Part shown: positions 1-12,966 of the stretch, piece by piece | Layout of the letters: each line of letters opens with the position of its first letter | Position numbering within the stretch: position 1 is the first letter of the stretch | Position numbers and translations under genes: made by a program | Notes under the pieces: model-generated | Told to the model about the DNA's origin: nothing | Databases searched by the model: none | What the model saw: the letters and a program-made list of their open reading frames with translations, nothing else | Source: Onchocerca volvulus | Taxonomy: Eukaryota > Nematoda > Chromadorea > Rhabditida > Onchocercidae | Length of the DNA stretch: 64,000 nt | Reading direction: 5' to 3' | NCBI GenBank assembly: GCA_000499405.2 | Contig: HG738139.1 | Coordinates: forward strand, 2,956,976-3,020,975

Positions 1-2285
1 CGAAAAGATAAGGCGGAAAAATTTCTTTGCAACATTTGACACTTTGAATACTTTTACTGTTATCTTTTATGATTAATCAGTTATGCACTTTTTTAAATTA
101 AAAATTTCAATGTCAAAATTGAAATTGTAATAAACTGACTTTCGTTTTATAAACGCTAACAATTCTTTTAGATTTGTTTCGTTTCAAGTTGTAGTTTAAT
201 ATTTTTCTAACTTTTTCTCATTTTGCAAATGCGATTTGATTTTTCATCAAATTTACAACTTTTCAGAAAAAAAAGGTAAAAAATAATTTATAGAAAGAAA
301 AAAAAATATTTTCATGATATTTAATTATTTTTTGCTTTTTTTTTTTTTGAATCAAAAGTTTCCTTGCTTAAAAATCTTGATGTCAAATTGTGCGATGCTA
401 TACAGTAAGCTAATCGTATACTAAATTAACAGTAATTTTTAAATCTTAATATTATATAAAAGATTATATAATAGATATGAAAGATCTTAATATTATATAT
501 AAACAATCAACCCCTTTTTTTTAAAAATAAAACTTCTGTAAATGATTAAGCTTTCGTACGATGTGGATTTATGCTGGATTAAATTCCCGAGATATTCCTA
601 AACTATGTTCCCGATCAATTTTCATCCATAATTCATTCCCAAATTTCAAATTTCTGTTTTATCACAGTATCATCCATAAAATATTACAGAAAATATAACT
701 GCTAATTTGATTAATTCAATGTATAATACAGTAACTTGAGAATGGCATGCTTTTGAATCAGCTTTTATGTGTTTCTAATTTATTATTAAACCTGAATATT
801 CCTATTTAAGTTTTTAATTTATTGTTAAACCTGAATTCTTTTAAGCAGGTTAATTACAATTGTGTCAAGAAAAAAAAAACAATGACTAGGAAAATTCTAC
901 ATTTTTTTATTTGTAAGATTCATTAATGAAGGATGAATAATTCAGCTCAATGTTTATTTTATCAACAATTTGAATTGCTTAAAATTATTTCATCTTCAAG
1001 AATAGAAATATCAATATTCAATTATAAGTAAGGGTTTCGAAAATTTTGGAAATAACAAAATCGTAGTATTATTTGCGAATAATAAATAACAAAGATTCTT
1101 GTCTCGATATAGAAACACAATATTTTTATCTAAAACATTAATATAGTTTTAATGCTATTATATACATAATTTATATATATATATATATGTATGCAAATAG
1201 TTTTTAATTTATGCGATTACCATAATATTTTGACAAAATTATATGTTAATATATTTTTTAATATCCAGAATAGTTTTTTCTGGTGTATCATAACGTTTGG
1301 GTACTGAATTTTGCAAAATATTTATTAAAATAAAAAATACTATCTAGTTTGCATAAATTAAAAGTTATTTGCAATTTTTTAATTTATAATTTATATCCTT
1401 CTTCATTATTTATGACTGATGTGATAGAACTTGAATTGAAAAATCATCAAATTAATACACTTTACAGAATTGAAATATTTAATATTAAGTTTCATTCAAT
1501 CATTTCAGTTCGCTGCTCAATATTTTTCTTTTTTTCATGTTTGAAAAAATTCCTTAGGAAGTTTTTTTTTTTATTCATTCAGACATTCAATCGCTAAATA
1601 ACTTATGATAAGATTATGATATTAAATAGTAATCAAACTTCTGATCATATTAGCGTATTTATAAAATTACTTTTTAGTTATATTGCATTAATGAATTTGT
1701 ATTAAGATTTCGTTTGTAAACGATTATTAAAAGATGATAGTAATCATAGTAATAAATAAAAAATAACAATAACAAATGTTGTATTGATTTACTTGAAAGC
1801 AAAGTCAAACAATATATTGATTTACTTGAAAGCAAAGTCAAACAATATAAAAACCAACAAAGAACCAAAAAATTGATAAGAATTGATAAAATGATTAATC
1901 TAAATTTGCTTACTATTTCATCTTTTTTAGCCTTCCTTTATCTTTTCATTATTCATATTGATAAGGATTATAAAAATTGGATGATAAATTGCTAAAGTCA
2001 ATGATTATCATTATCTCTAAGCTGAAAATAGCAGAAAAAAAAACCGATTATCATTATCTGTATTTAATTGATAAATTGAAATCAAAAATGCTGATAATCG
2101 ATTGTTTCTAATACTAAAGAAAGGTTTATTTCTTTTTCTGTACTTTTTGATAAATAAAGATTGATTATTGAGATAAAATTAAAATTAAATTGAGCTAATA
2201 AAATATAAATTAGAATATAAAGGAAGAAAACAATTGAAAATAAAACAAAATAATTATTATAGGTAAAAAAAATCATTTAGCTTAC
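1..2285 (-). other. Left part of the first intron of the T-box gene
   Basis: This stretch follows the splice donor of the T-box first exon on the minus strand and runs to the window edge. It is AT-rich with many homopolymer runs. I searched by eye on the minus strand for the expected next T-box exon (the segment after GRRMFP) and found no candidate, so the intron probably extends beyond the window. It holds a perfect 33-bp tandem duplication at 1782-1847 and nothing else I can name. Confidence 0.6.
1782..1847. repeat. Two perfect tandem copies of a 33-bp unit
   Basis: The unit begins TATTGATTTACTTG and occurs at 1782-1814 and 1815-1847 with no mismatch. It lies in the T-box intron. Several other duplications of 26-36 bp occur in this window, one of them inside a coding exon. 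Confidence 0.9.
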
Positions 2286-2638
2286 CTTCCAGTTTTTGTA
2301 ACAATCATTTCGGTACCGTATGCATGAAATTTATTCCATAATGTGGAACCTTCTAAACGCATCGATACATTACGCAGTGCTGGATGATAATCTTTCAAAA
2401 TAATCGATGATTTCTTCGGAATTAAATTATAATTTGAATTATTTACAGTACTACTATTATTACAATGAATAATAGTATCATTGTTAAGCATGGTGGGAAA
2501 TAATTTCAACGTATCCGATTTTTGCTTTATTTTATTCGCACAATTTTTATTATGAAAATCAGTAGTGAGATTGTCATTATTACTATCGGTTACGGTATCA
2601 CCGATTAAATATGCGATGCTGAAAGGTTTCGCAGACAT
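2286..2638 (-). CDS. T-box transcription factor, first coding exon (gene partial)
   Basis: The exon encodes about 117 residues. It starts MSAKPFSIAYLIGD, where FSIAYLIG resembles the eh1-like Groucho-binding motif (FSI..L) found near the N-terminus of Tbx20 and related factors. A low-complexity Asn/Asp/Ser-rich linker follows. The exon ends in the start of the T-box DNA-binding domain: LEGSTLWNKFHAYGTEMI then VTKTGR, compare the family pattern LE..LW..FH..GTEMI.TK.GRRMFP. It ends in phase 2 at a consensus donor (AAG/GTAAGC, exon end 2286). I chose the ATG at 2638; an in-frame GTG at 2665 lies upstream. The remaining DNA-binding domain must lie beyond the left edge. The eh1-like motif favours the Tbx1/15/20 group (C. 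elegans mls-1 or a Tbx20 type), but one exon cannot settle this. Confidence 0.88.
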
Positions 2639-2707
2639 GTTGTCGCCTTGGTAAGGAAGTTTCACATCGCAACTGAACGCAGATGATATAGCTAGTGTTA
2701 CTAGAAG

Positions 2708-2763
2708 TTGGTGGTGATATCGATGGTGGTGATGGTGGTGGTGATGATGATGGTACTGATGGT
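2708..2763. repeat. Imperfect GGT/GAT trinucleotide repeat
   Basis: A run of GGTGGTGAT and GATGATGATGG units about 70 bp upstream of the T-box start codon, in its presumed promoter or 5' UTR. Confidence 0.8.
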
Positions 2764-4775
2764 GCTAATGTTAGTTGTCGGAAAATTGGGGCGTCGTGAA
2801 ATAAATAATATTCTGACGAGTTGTAGAAAGGATGGGATAAGATTTATCGGAAGGATAAGAATAAAAAAAAATTTTTGGAATTTTTCGATTATTTATCTCG
2901 AGAATGCATAAGCATAGTAGCAATAAACGTTAATGATGATGACAGTCGGAAAATGATAATGATAATGATGATGATAGCAGTTATGGTAAGTTTTTATCAT
3001 CAAGTGGGTTTTATCAAAAACACGTGGTGGGAATTGGAAAAGTTTTATTGTAAAAAAAATGAGCTATCGTTAACCATCTGGCAGCTTAACATTACAGTAG
3101 TATTAATCACGAGATTTTTCACATATGATCCTGACAAATATACCGTAGAAATGATAAATGTGAAATTGTATCTTATCGATCACATCAATCAAATAATCAG
3201 TGATGATGCTAATATTAATACTAATGATGTTGATGATGATAAGAAGAAAAGGAAGAGAAAAATAAGAACGATTGGAAAACAAATTTAGATCCATGTTTAT
3301 TTTTTTATTCAATGTCAACTTGGATGTTTCAGTTTTACGATTTTGCTTGCTAACTTTTTCGCATTTATTAAAAAAATAAAAAAAAAGAAATCTTTAGAAA
3401 AAAAAAAGTAAATGAAAGTCTTTTGTATCAAAATAATACGATTATTACAAGTTAGTTAGTTGATGAGCTTATTAATAGAATCGAGAATCTCGAGAATCAA
3501 TTGGAACGGATAATATGAAGTGTCATCGATTATTGTCATGTGAGAAGAAAAAAAAAAGTGCTATAATGATTGTGTATTATCATTGCCATTACTAGCAATT
3601 GATAATGAAGTTATTTCTGTTATGATAACAACAGCATTTTCAATCTTTGGAAAATAATTTGATCCATTAAATCCTACAAAAGATGACATTTGACATCATC
3701 CTTATGAATAAATATAATTTTATATTTCAGTTTAAATTGCCAAAATTTATTATTCATGAACCGAATAGTATATTTTGATCAAATATTTTTCATTTTAAAT
3801 TGTTTTATTTTTACATTCATTGCAAGTTATAAAATTAATAATTCATATAAATGGATTAATACTTTAGAAATGTTCCACATTTTTCAGGAATGTAAATCAG
3901 CTTAGTAATAAATGATTAATTGAGATATTAGTTGTATCAATTGATATCGAGAATTTTAAATTTGGAATTTTACAATCCAGAATTCATCTAATTCTTAGAC
4001 TTAATATTTATTTATACCTGCAATTTATAAATTATCTCTGATTTAATTCAGTACTCTCAGATTATCATAAATTATGAGGATTCTATTTTGCATCTGAAGA
4101 TTTGACTTCTCCCAAAATCCAAAAAAAATGACATATTTTTGCATATTTTTTTTATTTTCAAAAAATTTACAAATTATTCTAGACATAAGTAAGCTGTAAG
4201 ATTCACCTGTAATTATGGAGATTAAGATCGTATCCAAATTTAAACTTCAGAATAAATCTTAACGAGCATTATCATCACTTGTTTACCATATTTCGATTGT
4301 TTTTTTTTTTTAAATTAACATCAATTCGTTTCAACTGTTTTATAAAAGATTATTTCCTTTTTTTTTTTTTTTTCATCCAATGGAATAGTCAGTTCATGAT
4401 GGATTAATAGGCCACTTTGCGATTAACCTCAACGGGAAAGATGATGCCACGGTAACATCTGGTAATCCACTGACAGTTCGAAAGGATCTCTAACTCCCCT
4501 TTATTTCAAAATGTTTTCAAGATGTTCAGACTTGATGGAGATTTATGGGTCGGAAAAATTTACAGCCTCTTCTCAAATGCTCCATCGTAAAATATTTTTA
4601 ATGATTCTTGATTGGTTTACAATAAATTCTAAAGTTTTCTATTTGTTACTTCCTGTTTGAACTGATTAAAGATTTTTCTGATATGCATTTTATCAACGCA
4701 AATATTTATAATAACAATAACAAATAATTTCATAGTAATAACAACAACAATAACAAATAGTAACGATGGAATCAT

Positions 4776-4781
4776 TTTATT
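4776..4781 (-). terminator. Polyadenylation signal AATAAA of PWP2
   Basis: AATAAA on the minus strand lies about 25 nt after the PWP2 stop codon (4807-4809), which would give a very short 3' UTR. It is the first canonical hexamer after the stop. Confidence 0.6.
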
Positions 4782-4806
4782 TACAGTAGAAACAATATAA
4801 ATATTA

Positions 4807-7800
4807 TCATTGATCCCGTTTGATTTGTCTAGCTACAAGAAGATAATCCAGTGTATACCTATTTTGATCAACCCTGAAAATTATATACAATATATATCAA
4901 AATAAGAATTGAATAACAACAAATTCTGCTAAAAAAACAATTTCTGTAAATACTTTTTTTTTAAGCCGAATGATTTTCAAAATGTCGAAAAATACTTTCC
5001 AATCCAAATAAATGAACTGCAGTAATTAGAGTGTATCATACAAAACAATATTTGTTTATGTCACTTTTATACAAGAGCTGATAAAATCGAATGAGCAATC
5101 AGTTTTAAACTTACAAAATTCAATGTAATCTAGGATTTCAATGGATTGTTGAAATCTTTTTATTGAATTCAAAAAATGCTTTATACGCAAAATTAGTGAT
5201 ATACAAAATTTTCCCTGAAAAGGGATTGGAATAATAGTGCACTATCCACTGCGTGAAACTTACAGCTTCGTTACTTGATTTGCATGATCAGATAAACGTT
5301 GTTGTAAAGCAGTTAGGGAAGTTAAATTTGCAGCTCGATTGAGCTTTATTTGATATCCGTATTCCATTAGCAAACTTTTCAACCACAGCTGCCAGAAATG
5401 AATATGCCTCTCGACAGAACCGATATTTTCAGCGAGCCATTTCAATAATTTCTCTGCATAAGCTATGGATAAGGAACGAATAGCTATATCGACTGAAATG
5501 ATTCAAAAAATTATTTCTTGAATTGAACATAACTCTTCTTTAATAAAAGGAAAAGCGCATGAAGTGGTGCTGCACTTGACATTAAAATATTAGGAAGAAA
5601 CAGCAAATCAAAAAATTTAAAAAACATAAAGCAATGGTCAATTCGTAAATTATCTGTAAAAATAAAAAAAAAAGAAAAGAAAAAAAAAACCAAATAAATT
5701 TCTTTAACATTAACAAGAACAAATTAGATTTTCCAACATTTCAAAAAAACCATTTTAAAAAAGATAAGCCTACTCTGCGCTACGGGCGTATGCAATAATA
5801 CATTTTCGATCATTTCTGCCTGATTCAACTGTAGTGCCATTTTCAGTGCTGCTGAATACTCTCCTTCCTTCAACGCATTTTCAACACTAACCGGAGTTAC
5901 TGATATTCCAAGTTCAAACGGATTGAAAAGATTACGATGATCAAGCGAGAAGACAGCAACACCTTCTGTTGAACAAACTGCAAAACTACGACCTGAAAAA
6001 AGATTAACTGTTAAAAATAAATTTACTTCCAATTTTTGGAAAAATAATGTTGTGATGTACCCTTTTGAAAAGAAACATCTTGGTTTGCAAGTTTTTTAGA
6101 ATTATCTATTAAATTATCACCTGTCGGTGAGAAATTTATATTTTCAACGCGCATTTCTGGTCGAGAAGATCGCTCAGAAAGATCTGAATGTCGGGTACCT
6201 GGGAGTTTTATATGTTTCTTACCGTCCGCTTCTTGTTCGCTATCAGAAGCGTCAATTAACATCATATTACCAAATTCTGAGAAATTACGCCGATTTATAT
6301 CCATCTAAAATCAAGTAAACAGAAGTGTAACACGGATTCAGATTTCTGTCACCTTTCAAATAACGTACCTTAACGCCATCCAAGCTGCGATTCGTTGTTA
6401 ATTTTAATTTTTTTACTATGAGTCGTTCCGCGACGCTATATAAACATATGTAATTCGATTGACCAGCAGCAAGAAGTAATGTACCATCAGCAGAAAAACA
6501 TATGCACGTGAAAGTTCTAAAAACCAGAACTGCAGCAAAATCTTTTCGCAAAAATCGAACGATGAGATATTATTCAAAAATCTTCGAAAATTTAAGACAA
6601 AACTAAAATTACCTGCTCTTTTCACTTGTTTTCTTCTTAATAAGATCAGTAGCTCTGCGTGCAGCATCGACATCAAGAGCTGTTTCTATTGTACCAATCT
6701 CTGTCGATGTCTGAGTTTCGAAAAGACTCACCGACGAATCAAGACATAATACCTGGAATACAATTTGACATTTCAGAGAATATTTTCGAAGCTAAGTTTA
6801 CCGATTAATTTAGTTTCGAGAGAGATAAAAAAGACAACTTACAGCAAGTATTTCACCACCAGGAGAATAAGCTACGTCAAGAGCTTCATAAAGTAAATCG
6901 ATGGATTCTGCTACTGATGATTCAACAATATTCCATATACGAAGAGTTTTATCCCAAGATGCCGAAGCCAAATGTGTACCTGAAAATTAGAATTCTATGC
7001 ATGGTTTATTTTGAAATATAATAAATCTTTGGTTCCATAATAGAAGAAAATCAAAACATTAGTTTATGATTGAAATTATAGAAGGACTTTTCATTATAAA
7101 ACAGAACAAAGAAATTCTTATTCCACTGTCAAATAGATAGCATATATTTTTCAAGCAATACTTAAATACTGACCATGAACAGAAATAGAAGCAATTGGAG
7201 CTGAATGTCCAGACAAGATATCCAATAATTTTCCGTTCTCAAGACTCCATACATAAATGTTAAACATTTCCACCGAACTTGCCATTACAAGTTCAGCAGC
7301 CGAATCAATTGCTAAGCAGCCAAGCTGCGTTTTATCGGGACAAACCATTGTTCGGAAATTGCGGTATCTATAATGTACAGTGTGAACTATATTAAAAATT
7401 GATGTACTCATTAACTTCTCTTTAAATCATTCAACAGGATTTTTTTGACCTGGACTAACCTAACTAGATCATGTGCCCGTACAGTTCCATCCTGTGATGC
7501 TGATAATAGAGCTTTGCCATCGGAAGTCCAACAAACTGCACTTACTCCGCTGCTATGTTCGGTGAATGTTACAACACAAAACGAGGACCGACAAGACCAA
7601 ACCTTCACCTGAAATTTCGAATTTCTTTAAATTTTTAAGATTAAATAATTTGTCAAAGAAGAGAGATTCATTATTAAAAGCATTAAAATCTTATCTGCTT
7701 TAAAAATTAAAAGATAGAACTTCGAAAACGAGCATAATTTAAAAAAAAAAAAAAACAATTCTTAAAAATGTGGTAGAGACAAACAAACTTTTCCATCCTC

Positions 7801-10600
7801 AGCACCAGTAGCAATTTGAGATCCATCGGGTGAATAAGCAACTGTTGTGATAGATTGACTATGTGACTGTTGTTTCATAACGTAAGTTTCACTTTGCCAT
7901 TCCCAAACTACTAACTGACCTTCGGTTCCTTTTCCACAAGCTATTGCTATCCAATCACCGGATTTGTTTATAGCCAAATGTGATACCTTCGTTTCCGATG
8001 CCCTTTATTTACAAAAAGTTAAGATCCACAAAAATCACAAAACTGTTTCAATTAGTTTGTCTGAATTATACTAATTCAATTTTTCCAAAAAAAAAAATAT
8101 ATATATATATATAAAGTAACAATATGGGAAAATGAAAATGATAGATGCTAAATAATTAGCTGATTTATACAACTCTTCCTATCAAAACAGTAGCTTCCTC
8201 TCTAATAACAGGTCACAGCAAATTCAAGATGAAATTTTATATATAAAGAATTAAAATTGAGATCTTAAACTATATCATTTTTTAATAAATGATAATTGCT
8301 GACAATTATCAAAGTATAAAAACGCATTAAACAATTTACCTCAAACTATAGATGAGATTAAAATGTGGCATTTCATGTAGAAGAAATGCTCCATTTGAAA
8401 ATGCAGTGACCAGTAATGATGTAGACGGATGATAAGTGCTTGCCGTAAGATTAACGCCTTGTGCATTATCCAAATGTTCCATCATATAATGTCTAAATTT
8501 TTCCGTAACAATAAAAATAAGAAATGAATAATAAAAAACCGTAATTCTGTCCGGATTAAATGAAACTGTAATTTAATAGGGAAAACAAATAAATGAATCT
8601 CCGCAGAAACAATTACAAATATCCAAAAGATCAAAAGGAAAAAATAAAATGATCAATAAGTCAGAGCAAATCACAACAATGTTTTATCTATTAATTGATT
8701 TTGCAGTATAAATAAAAGATTAAATCAAAAATATTACCTCTTCGTTTTATCATACCACATTCTCTTCACATCTTCAAAAGCATTTTTCGAATGTAATCTT
8801 TCAACGAAATCTTCTTGTTTCAAAGCACAAGTCCAATGATTAGCTAATCCACGTTTATCAACTGATATTAACTGGAAAAAAAAAATGAAATGTCGATTAC
8901 ATTGTTATAATTCAGTAATTGAAAATATTTTACACAGGAATTTCAATTTCGGAAATAAATATACGACTAGCTGCAAAAATATTAAATCTAGTGTGGCGAG
9001 GAAAGAATCAATAAAGGACAATTATATCCCCTTCTATGCTTGTACTATTAAGGCATTACAAATTTAAGCATGTTTTAAAAAGATGAAGTTGATGATGAAG
9101 TAAGCACTACATTATTTCATAGTTTCACAGTTACTCAATTCAGTTTATTTAAATTTCGAAATAAGTAATTGAAAAACATTGAAATTTACATCGTATGAGT
9201 TGTGGCAAAAATGGCTGCCCACTACTTCTGCTTTGTGTGCCGCCAAAGCATGCAGAAATAGATTTTTCAAATTGTTTACAGCCGAAACTACTCGCACTTG
9301 TTTGTCTTCTGAGCCCACTACCAGTAATCTAAAATTAAACAATAAAGCATTTCATAATATGAAACTTCATATACAAAAACTTAATCAATAATCAATAAAA
9401 AGAAATGACCCATTAATCTTAAACAGTTTATACACCGTTCGAGTTATATATTCACGAAGAATAAGGTTACAAATGAGCAAATTACTTGTCATCGTAACTC
9501 CATTCTATAGTTTTCGCTTTCCCAGCAGTGATTTTATGAGTATGTAATAACATAAATGGATTTAGTTGAAAATTCTCAATCCCTGCAACCAGAAATACCT
9601 GTACATCGCCACCTCGACAAGCAGCCAATCGTCTGAAAATTTTATTTTTGTATAGACATCAAGGATGAAATAAGTTTGAAAATTTCATTTTTATGGATAA
9701 AAAAACATTAAGTTTTTTACTTTAAATACAAACCTGCCGTCCATCGAAAACTTAACATCATTAACACGAGCTCGAAAATGATGTCGATATAAAATCGTTT
9801 GAGTAATCAAATTAACATATTGAGCTTGTCCGGCTAAAAATAAAATGTCATCATCAGCAAATAACATCGATGTGAAGAAACATTTAAAAAAAGAAAAACA
9901 ATGTGGAATTGCCGGATAATGAAAACAATATTTCCAAAAAAAAGAAAGAGCAATTCACTTAAAAAAATTAGGATGAGAAAACGAAATAAAATTAAAATAA
10001 CTAAGAGTAGAAATAACCTTCATTTACTAGAAAAATGTATGTTCCAGATGGATGAATTGCTACCAATTTAATGTTAAAATTTGACTCGATAGCAATAGTA
10101 TTTGCTTGGTTACTGTAATTAGTCGACATTATTATTCAAAATATAAAAATATTTAGCGATTCAAAAAGATATAATAAAGAACTTCAGTAATAACAATTAA
10201 AAACAATTGCAACACCAACTCACTTCTTCAGATCAAAAACTGTGACTTTATTACCAACTGGACTTATCACTGAATTACCATCAGTTGAGAATGTAACGTT
10301 GCCGGAACGGTATACAGTGCCGATAAGGCTTGAAAACTAAGAAATAAACTGATTAAAATAGAAAATCCAATTCTGATTAAAGCATATCAATCAGTTACCT
10401 TAACTTCGAGATATTTCAGAACGAAAATAATTTTTGTATATGAAATGATTTTTGCAAGATTAACGAACGCAAGCAACATTATGCTGAAAAGACCACTTAT
10501 GCTATCCAAGAAAAATCAGCACGACTTCATATTTTAATTTTAGTTAAAAATTACCAAAATACATCTTGAATTTATGACTAACTTTAAAATTGATGCTCAT
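4807..10600 (-). CDS. pwp2: PWP2/UTP1 homologue, WD-repeat component of the UTP-B complex (18 exons)
   Basis: PWP2 is a nucleolar protein of the UTP-B subcomplex of the U3 snoRNP/SSU processome and acts in pre-18S rRNA processing. Exons read by hand: 10600-10583, 10336-10224, 10112-10018, 9833-9734, 9632-9486, 9328-9190, 8871-8738, 8492-8340, 8002-7789, 7608-7460, 7367-7174, 6979-6843, 6752-6613, 6516-6369, 6304-6121, 5992-5774, 5492-5264, 4873-4807. All phases match and the total is 2580 nt (859 residues; human and yeast PWP2 are about 920). Diagnostic segments in order: FSSLIGTVYRSGN, SVISPVGNKVTVFDL, LVVGSEDK, VVWEWQSETYVMKQQ, VKVWSC then TFTEHSSGVSAV, DGTVRAHDL, RYRNFRTM, ASASWDKTLRIWN, FSPTGRSFAV, and FNPFELGISVTP before a C-terminal Utp12-type helical domain ending LDYLLVARQIKRDQ. 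WD repeats form the two propellers. The first exon has only six codons and its donor is GTTAGT, so it is the least certain piece. Confidence 0.96.
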
Positions 10601-10673
10601 AAATGACTTTCTTCCAAATAGGACTTCGATTGAATGAAAACGTTCCAAAGTAATAGAAGAGAAAGACAAGTTC

Positions 10674-10680
10674 CTGTGAA
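10674..10680 (-). promoter_or_regulatory. Possible spliced-leader acceptor of PWP2
   Basis: On the minus strand the sequence TTTTTCACAG ends at 10675, about 74 nt before the PWP2 start codon and in the 483-bp gap after SLC35B1. It has the pyrimidine tract and AG of a nematode 3' splice site and has no cis donor paired with it in the gap. A spliced-leader addition site is the simplest reading. Confidence 0.45.
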
Positions 10681-11083
10681 AAATGAGAAGATCAATTAAT
10701 AAACTATTAAAAAAAAAAAAAAAATTCAGATCGTAGGCTCAATAATCAGAGCAAAAAGTAAAATGATATGGTAACATATTACCAATATGTCCTCCAAATT
10801 TATTGGTCTGATCTGTACATTCAAGTTTACCCATTCTTTATTACTATCAAATTTGAATAAATTAATAATAAATTAATAAATTGGACAAACATAAAGCTTA
10901 TTTGGCCAAAGCAACAATATATCACAAAGCAAAAATGCAAATCGTATGTAATTCAACAATCACAGCAGTCCCTAACATTTTATAAATAACACAGTATACA
11001 AAGCACGGCATTCTTATATTTATAAATAACATAACTCACAAAGAAAGCATGAAATTGACTACCTTAAACATTACTACTAAAAT

Positions 11084-12946
11084 TTACAATAATTTATTTT
11101 GAACAGAACTTTCTTCAATTAGTTTTACTTTGTTAGTAGTTTTCTTCTTCTTACTTTCGATAGCATCTAAAAGCAAGCCGGTAAAAACAATAACGGTGGC
11201 TAAAGATTGTCTCTGTGTTAGAATATTACCAAAAAAGATCACAGAACCGAGGATCGTGAATAGTTTACGTGTTGTTGTTATAATTGAACAAGTCAATGGA
11301 CCAAATTCCGTCACAGTTTTGAAAATGAAAAACTGAAAATAATAATATAATTCGTAAATAATTATAGGAAATAGAAAAACGATTGAAAAAATTCATAGTC
11401 TTTGAACTTACAAAAACTATATTTGCAACTCTTGGAAATGAGAAAAAAAATTGTGGTTTACCTGTCCCAGAGCACTCGCAGCAGCAAGGGAAAATAGATC
11501 CATGATTATTTTTGGATATAACTGCACAAATACCATAAAATCGAATAATTCACCGGTTAAGAGCAGACCGATCAAAAGATATAACGAAGAAAATAAGTTC
11601 ATATAATACATCATACTATGAGCATTTACTGTATGTTGCTGACGAATTCTATCCTGTATTGCGCCTGTGGTACCATCCATTACCAACGACAGTAGCTATA
11701 AGTTTGGTACATTTCGTCTTTTCTACTGGATTTCAATAAAGTACATATTTTAATAAATTTAAAAGTAAGTTGATATATAGCTCTGAAAAAAATCAATTAA
11801 TCTGAATGTTCAAGAAGGCATATACTTATAAATGTTCAAGAAGGTATATACTTATAAATGTTATCAAATATATTGTTGCAAAAACATTAAATCAGTTTCC
11901 AATTGCTAAATGTAAAGTATTTCAAAACTTAAACGCTAACTCTTTGTGTTATGATATATTGGTAAACCCATTCAAGAGTATCATTATGTAACTTACAAAT
12001 TTGCAAAAGTGACAGTAACATACCAATAGTAGTTCACCAAAACCTAAACTGAAAACAGATTTTCCATATGTTGTATCGACTTTTTCCTTATATAAGAATA
12101 GTCCAACACCAAACACAATCATCAAAACACAACAAAATTTTTTGAAATGATATCGTTTATTAGCGAAGAGAAAACCGAAAACCATTATCGGTATTGGTTT
12201 ACACGATTTACCCAACACCTAAAACGAATTAAATTTAGATGTAATAATACATAAAAATGTAAAGCGACTGTTTACTTTTATATAGAAACATCACATGTAA
12301 TTTTCTATTAAGGATCATAACAGAAATCCATTTAACATTATTTCTGGAAAATAACGTAGAGAAGTTCATGAAGTGTGAATGAAGAAATAACTGTTCCATG
12401 TAAGCAAACAAGCATTAAAATAAAAGTAACCTGTGTTGGATATGGTATATACTGCAGTGCATGATTACTTGTAATCATTGCAAATAAGTAACTGGTGGAC
12501 ACAATGGAATATGTCCGTATCGGCACATTATCTCTTGTTTTTCCTCTCAAAATATAAGCAAATATTGCATTTATAGCACACTGTACAAATACGAGGGCCT
12601 GTATATATGTGAAACGTTCCTTGCCATCAGAACCATACTTACCCTTTGTTCTGAAAGAGTCAAAAACCAATCAGTACATTTTATCATCTTTTCTAAATTC
12701 CAAACCATACATTTTTATCAGTCAATATTTCGAATAAGATGTTTCGGCATTTGCGGAAAAAATCTTTATTTCAAACGCTAATTAAAGATAAGAATCTTAC
12801 ATTGATTCCTGAATGACTCCAAACCAAAGATAACAAAGCAAAGTACCACCAGCACAGAATATTAGATTGGCTGCTTGCCTCCACACTGTTTCATTTGCGC
12901 AAACTTCGTCTTCCGTCTTTTTAGAATCATCAATTCTTCCATTCAT
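11084..12946 (-). CDS. hut-1: SLC35B1/HUT-1 nucleotide-sugar transporter (5 exons)
   Basis: This multi-span ER membrane protein belongs to the SLC35B nucleotide-sugar transporter family. SLC35B1 has been linked to UDP-galactose and to ATP/ADP exchange across the ER membrane, and C. elegans hut-1 to ER homeostasis. Exons: 12946-12801, 12650-12431, 12218-12024, 11695-11462, 11332-11084; phases match and the total is 1044 nt (347 residues; human 322). Family segments: [72 protein letters not shown], then [14 protein letters not shown]. Hydrophobic stretches are spread through the protein as expected for about ten membrane helices. The C-terminus is lysine-rich (ESKKKK) but ends NKLL, so it lacks a strict KKxx retrieval signal. 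It lies upstream of PWP2 on the same strand. Confidence 0.96.
11805..11856. repeat. Two tandem copies of a 26-bp unit
   Basis: AATGTTCAAGAAGG begins each copy (11805 and 11831); copies differ at one base, and a third partial copy starts at 11857. It lies in the third intron of the SLC35B1 gene (between exons 3 and 4). Confidence 0.85.
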
Positions 12947-12958
12947 TTTTCTCACTGA

Positions 12959-12966
12959 ACTGAAAA
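12959..12966 (-). promoter_or_regulatory. Possible spliced-leader acceptor of SLC35B1
   Basis: GGTTTTTCAG on the minus strand ends at 12960, so mature RNA would start at 12959, 13 nt before the ATG. Such a short leader is typical of trans-spliced nematode messages. A cis-spliced 5' UTR intron with a donor near 13608 (TTTGAG/GTAATG) is an alternative. Confidence 0.5.

Larger units (their letters stand above)
2639..4806. other. Intergenic region between the T-box 5' end and the PWP2 3' end
   Basis: About 2.2 kb without a supported gene. It should hold the promoter of the minus-strand T-box gene (near 2640-3600) and the short 3' UTR of PWP2 (just below 4807). An imperfect GGTGAT repeat lies at 2708-2763. 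An open frame at 2875-3288 on the plus strand is low complexity with GATGAT runs and has no splice or family support. Confidence 0.6.

Noticed and set aside
2875..3288. 137-codon open frame on the plus strand near the T-box gene
   Set aside because: It overlaps GATGAT repeats, is rich in M, I, D and N, and has no splice sites or family features.
10400..10483. Alternative first exon of PWP2 starting MLLAFVNLAKI
   Set aside because: It can join the second exon in phase, but its sequence does not resemble any PWP2 N-terminus, whereas MSINFK + FSSLIG from 10600 matches the family pattern closely.
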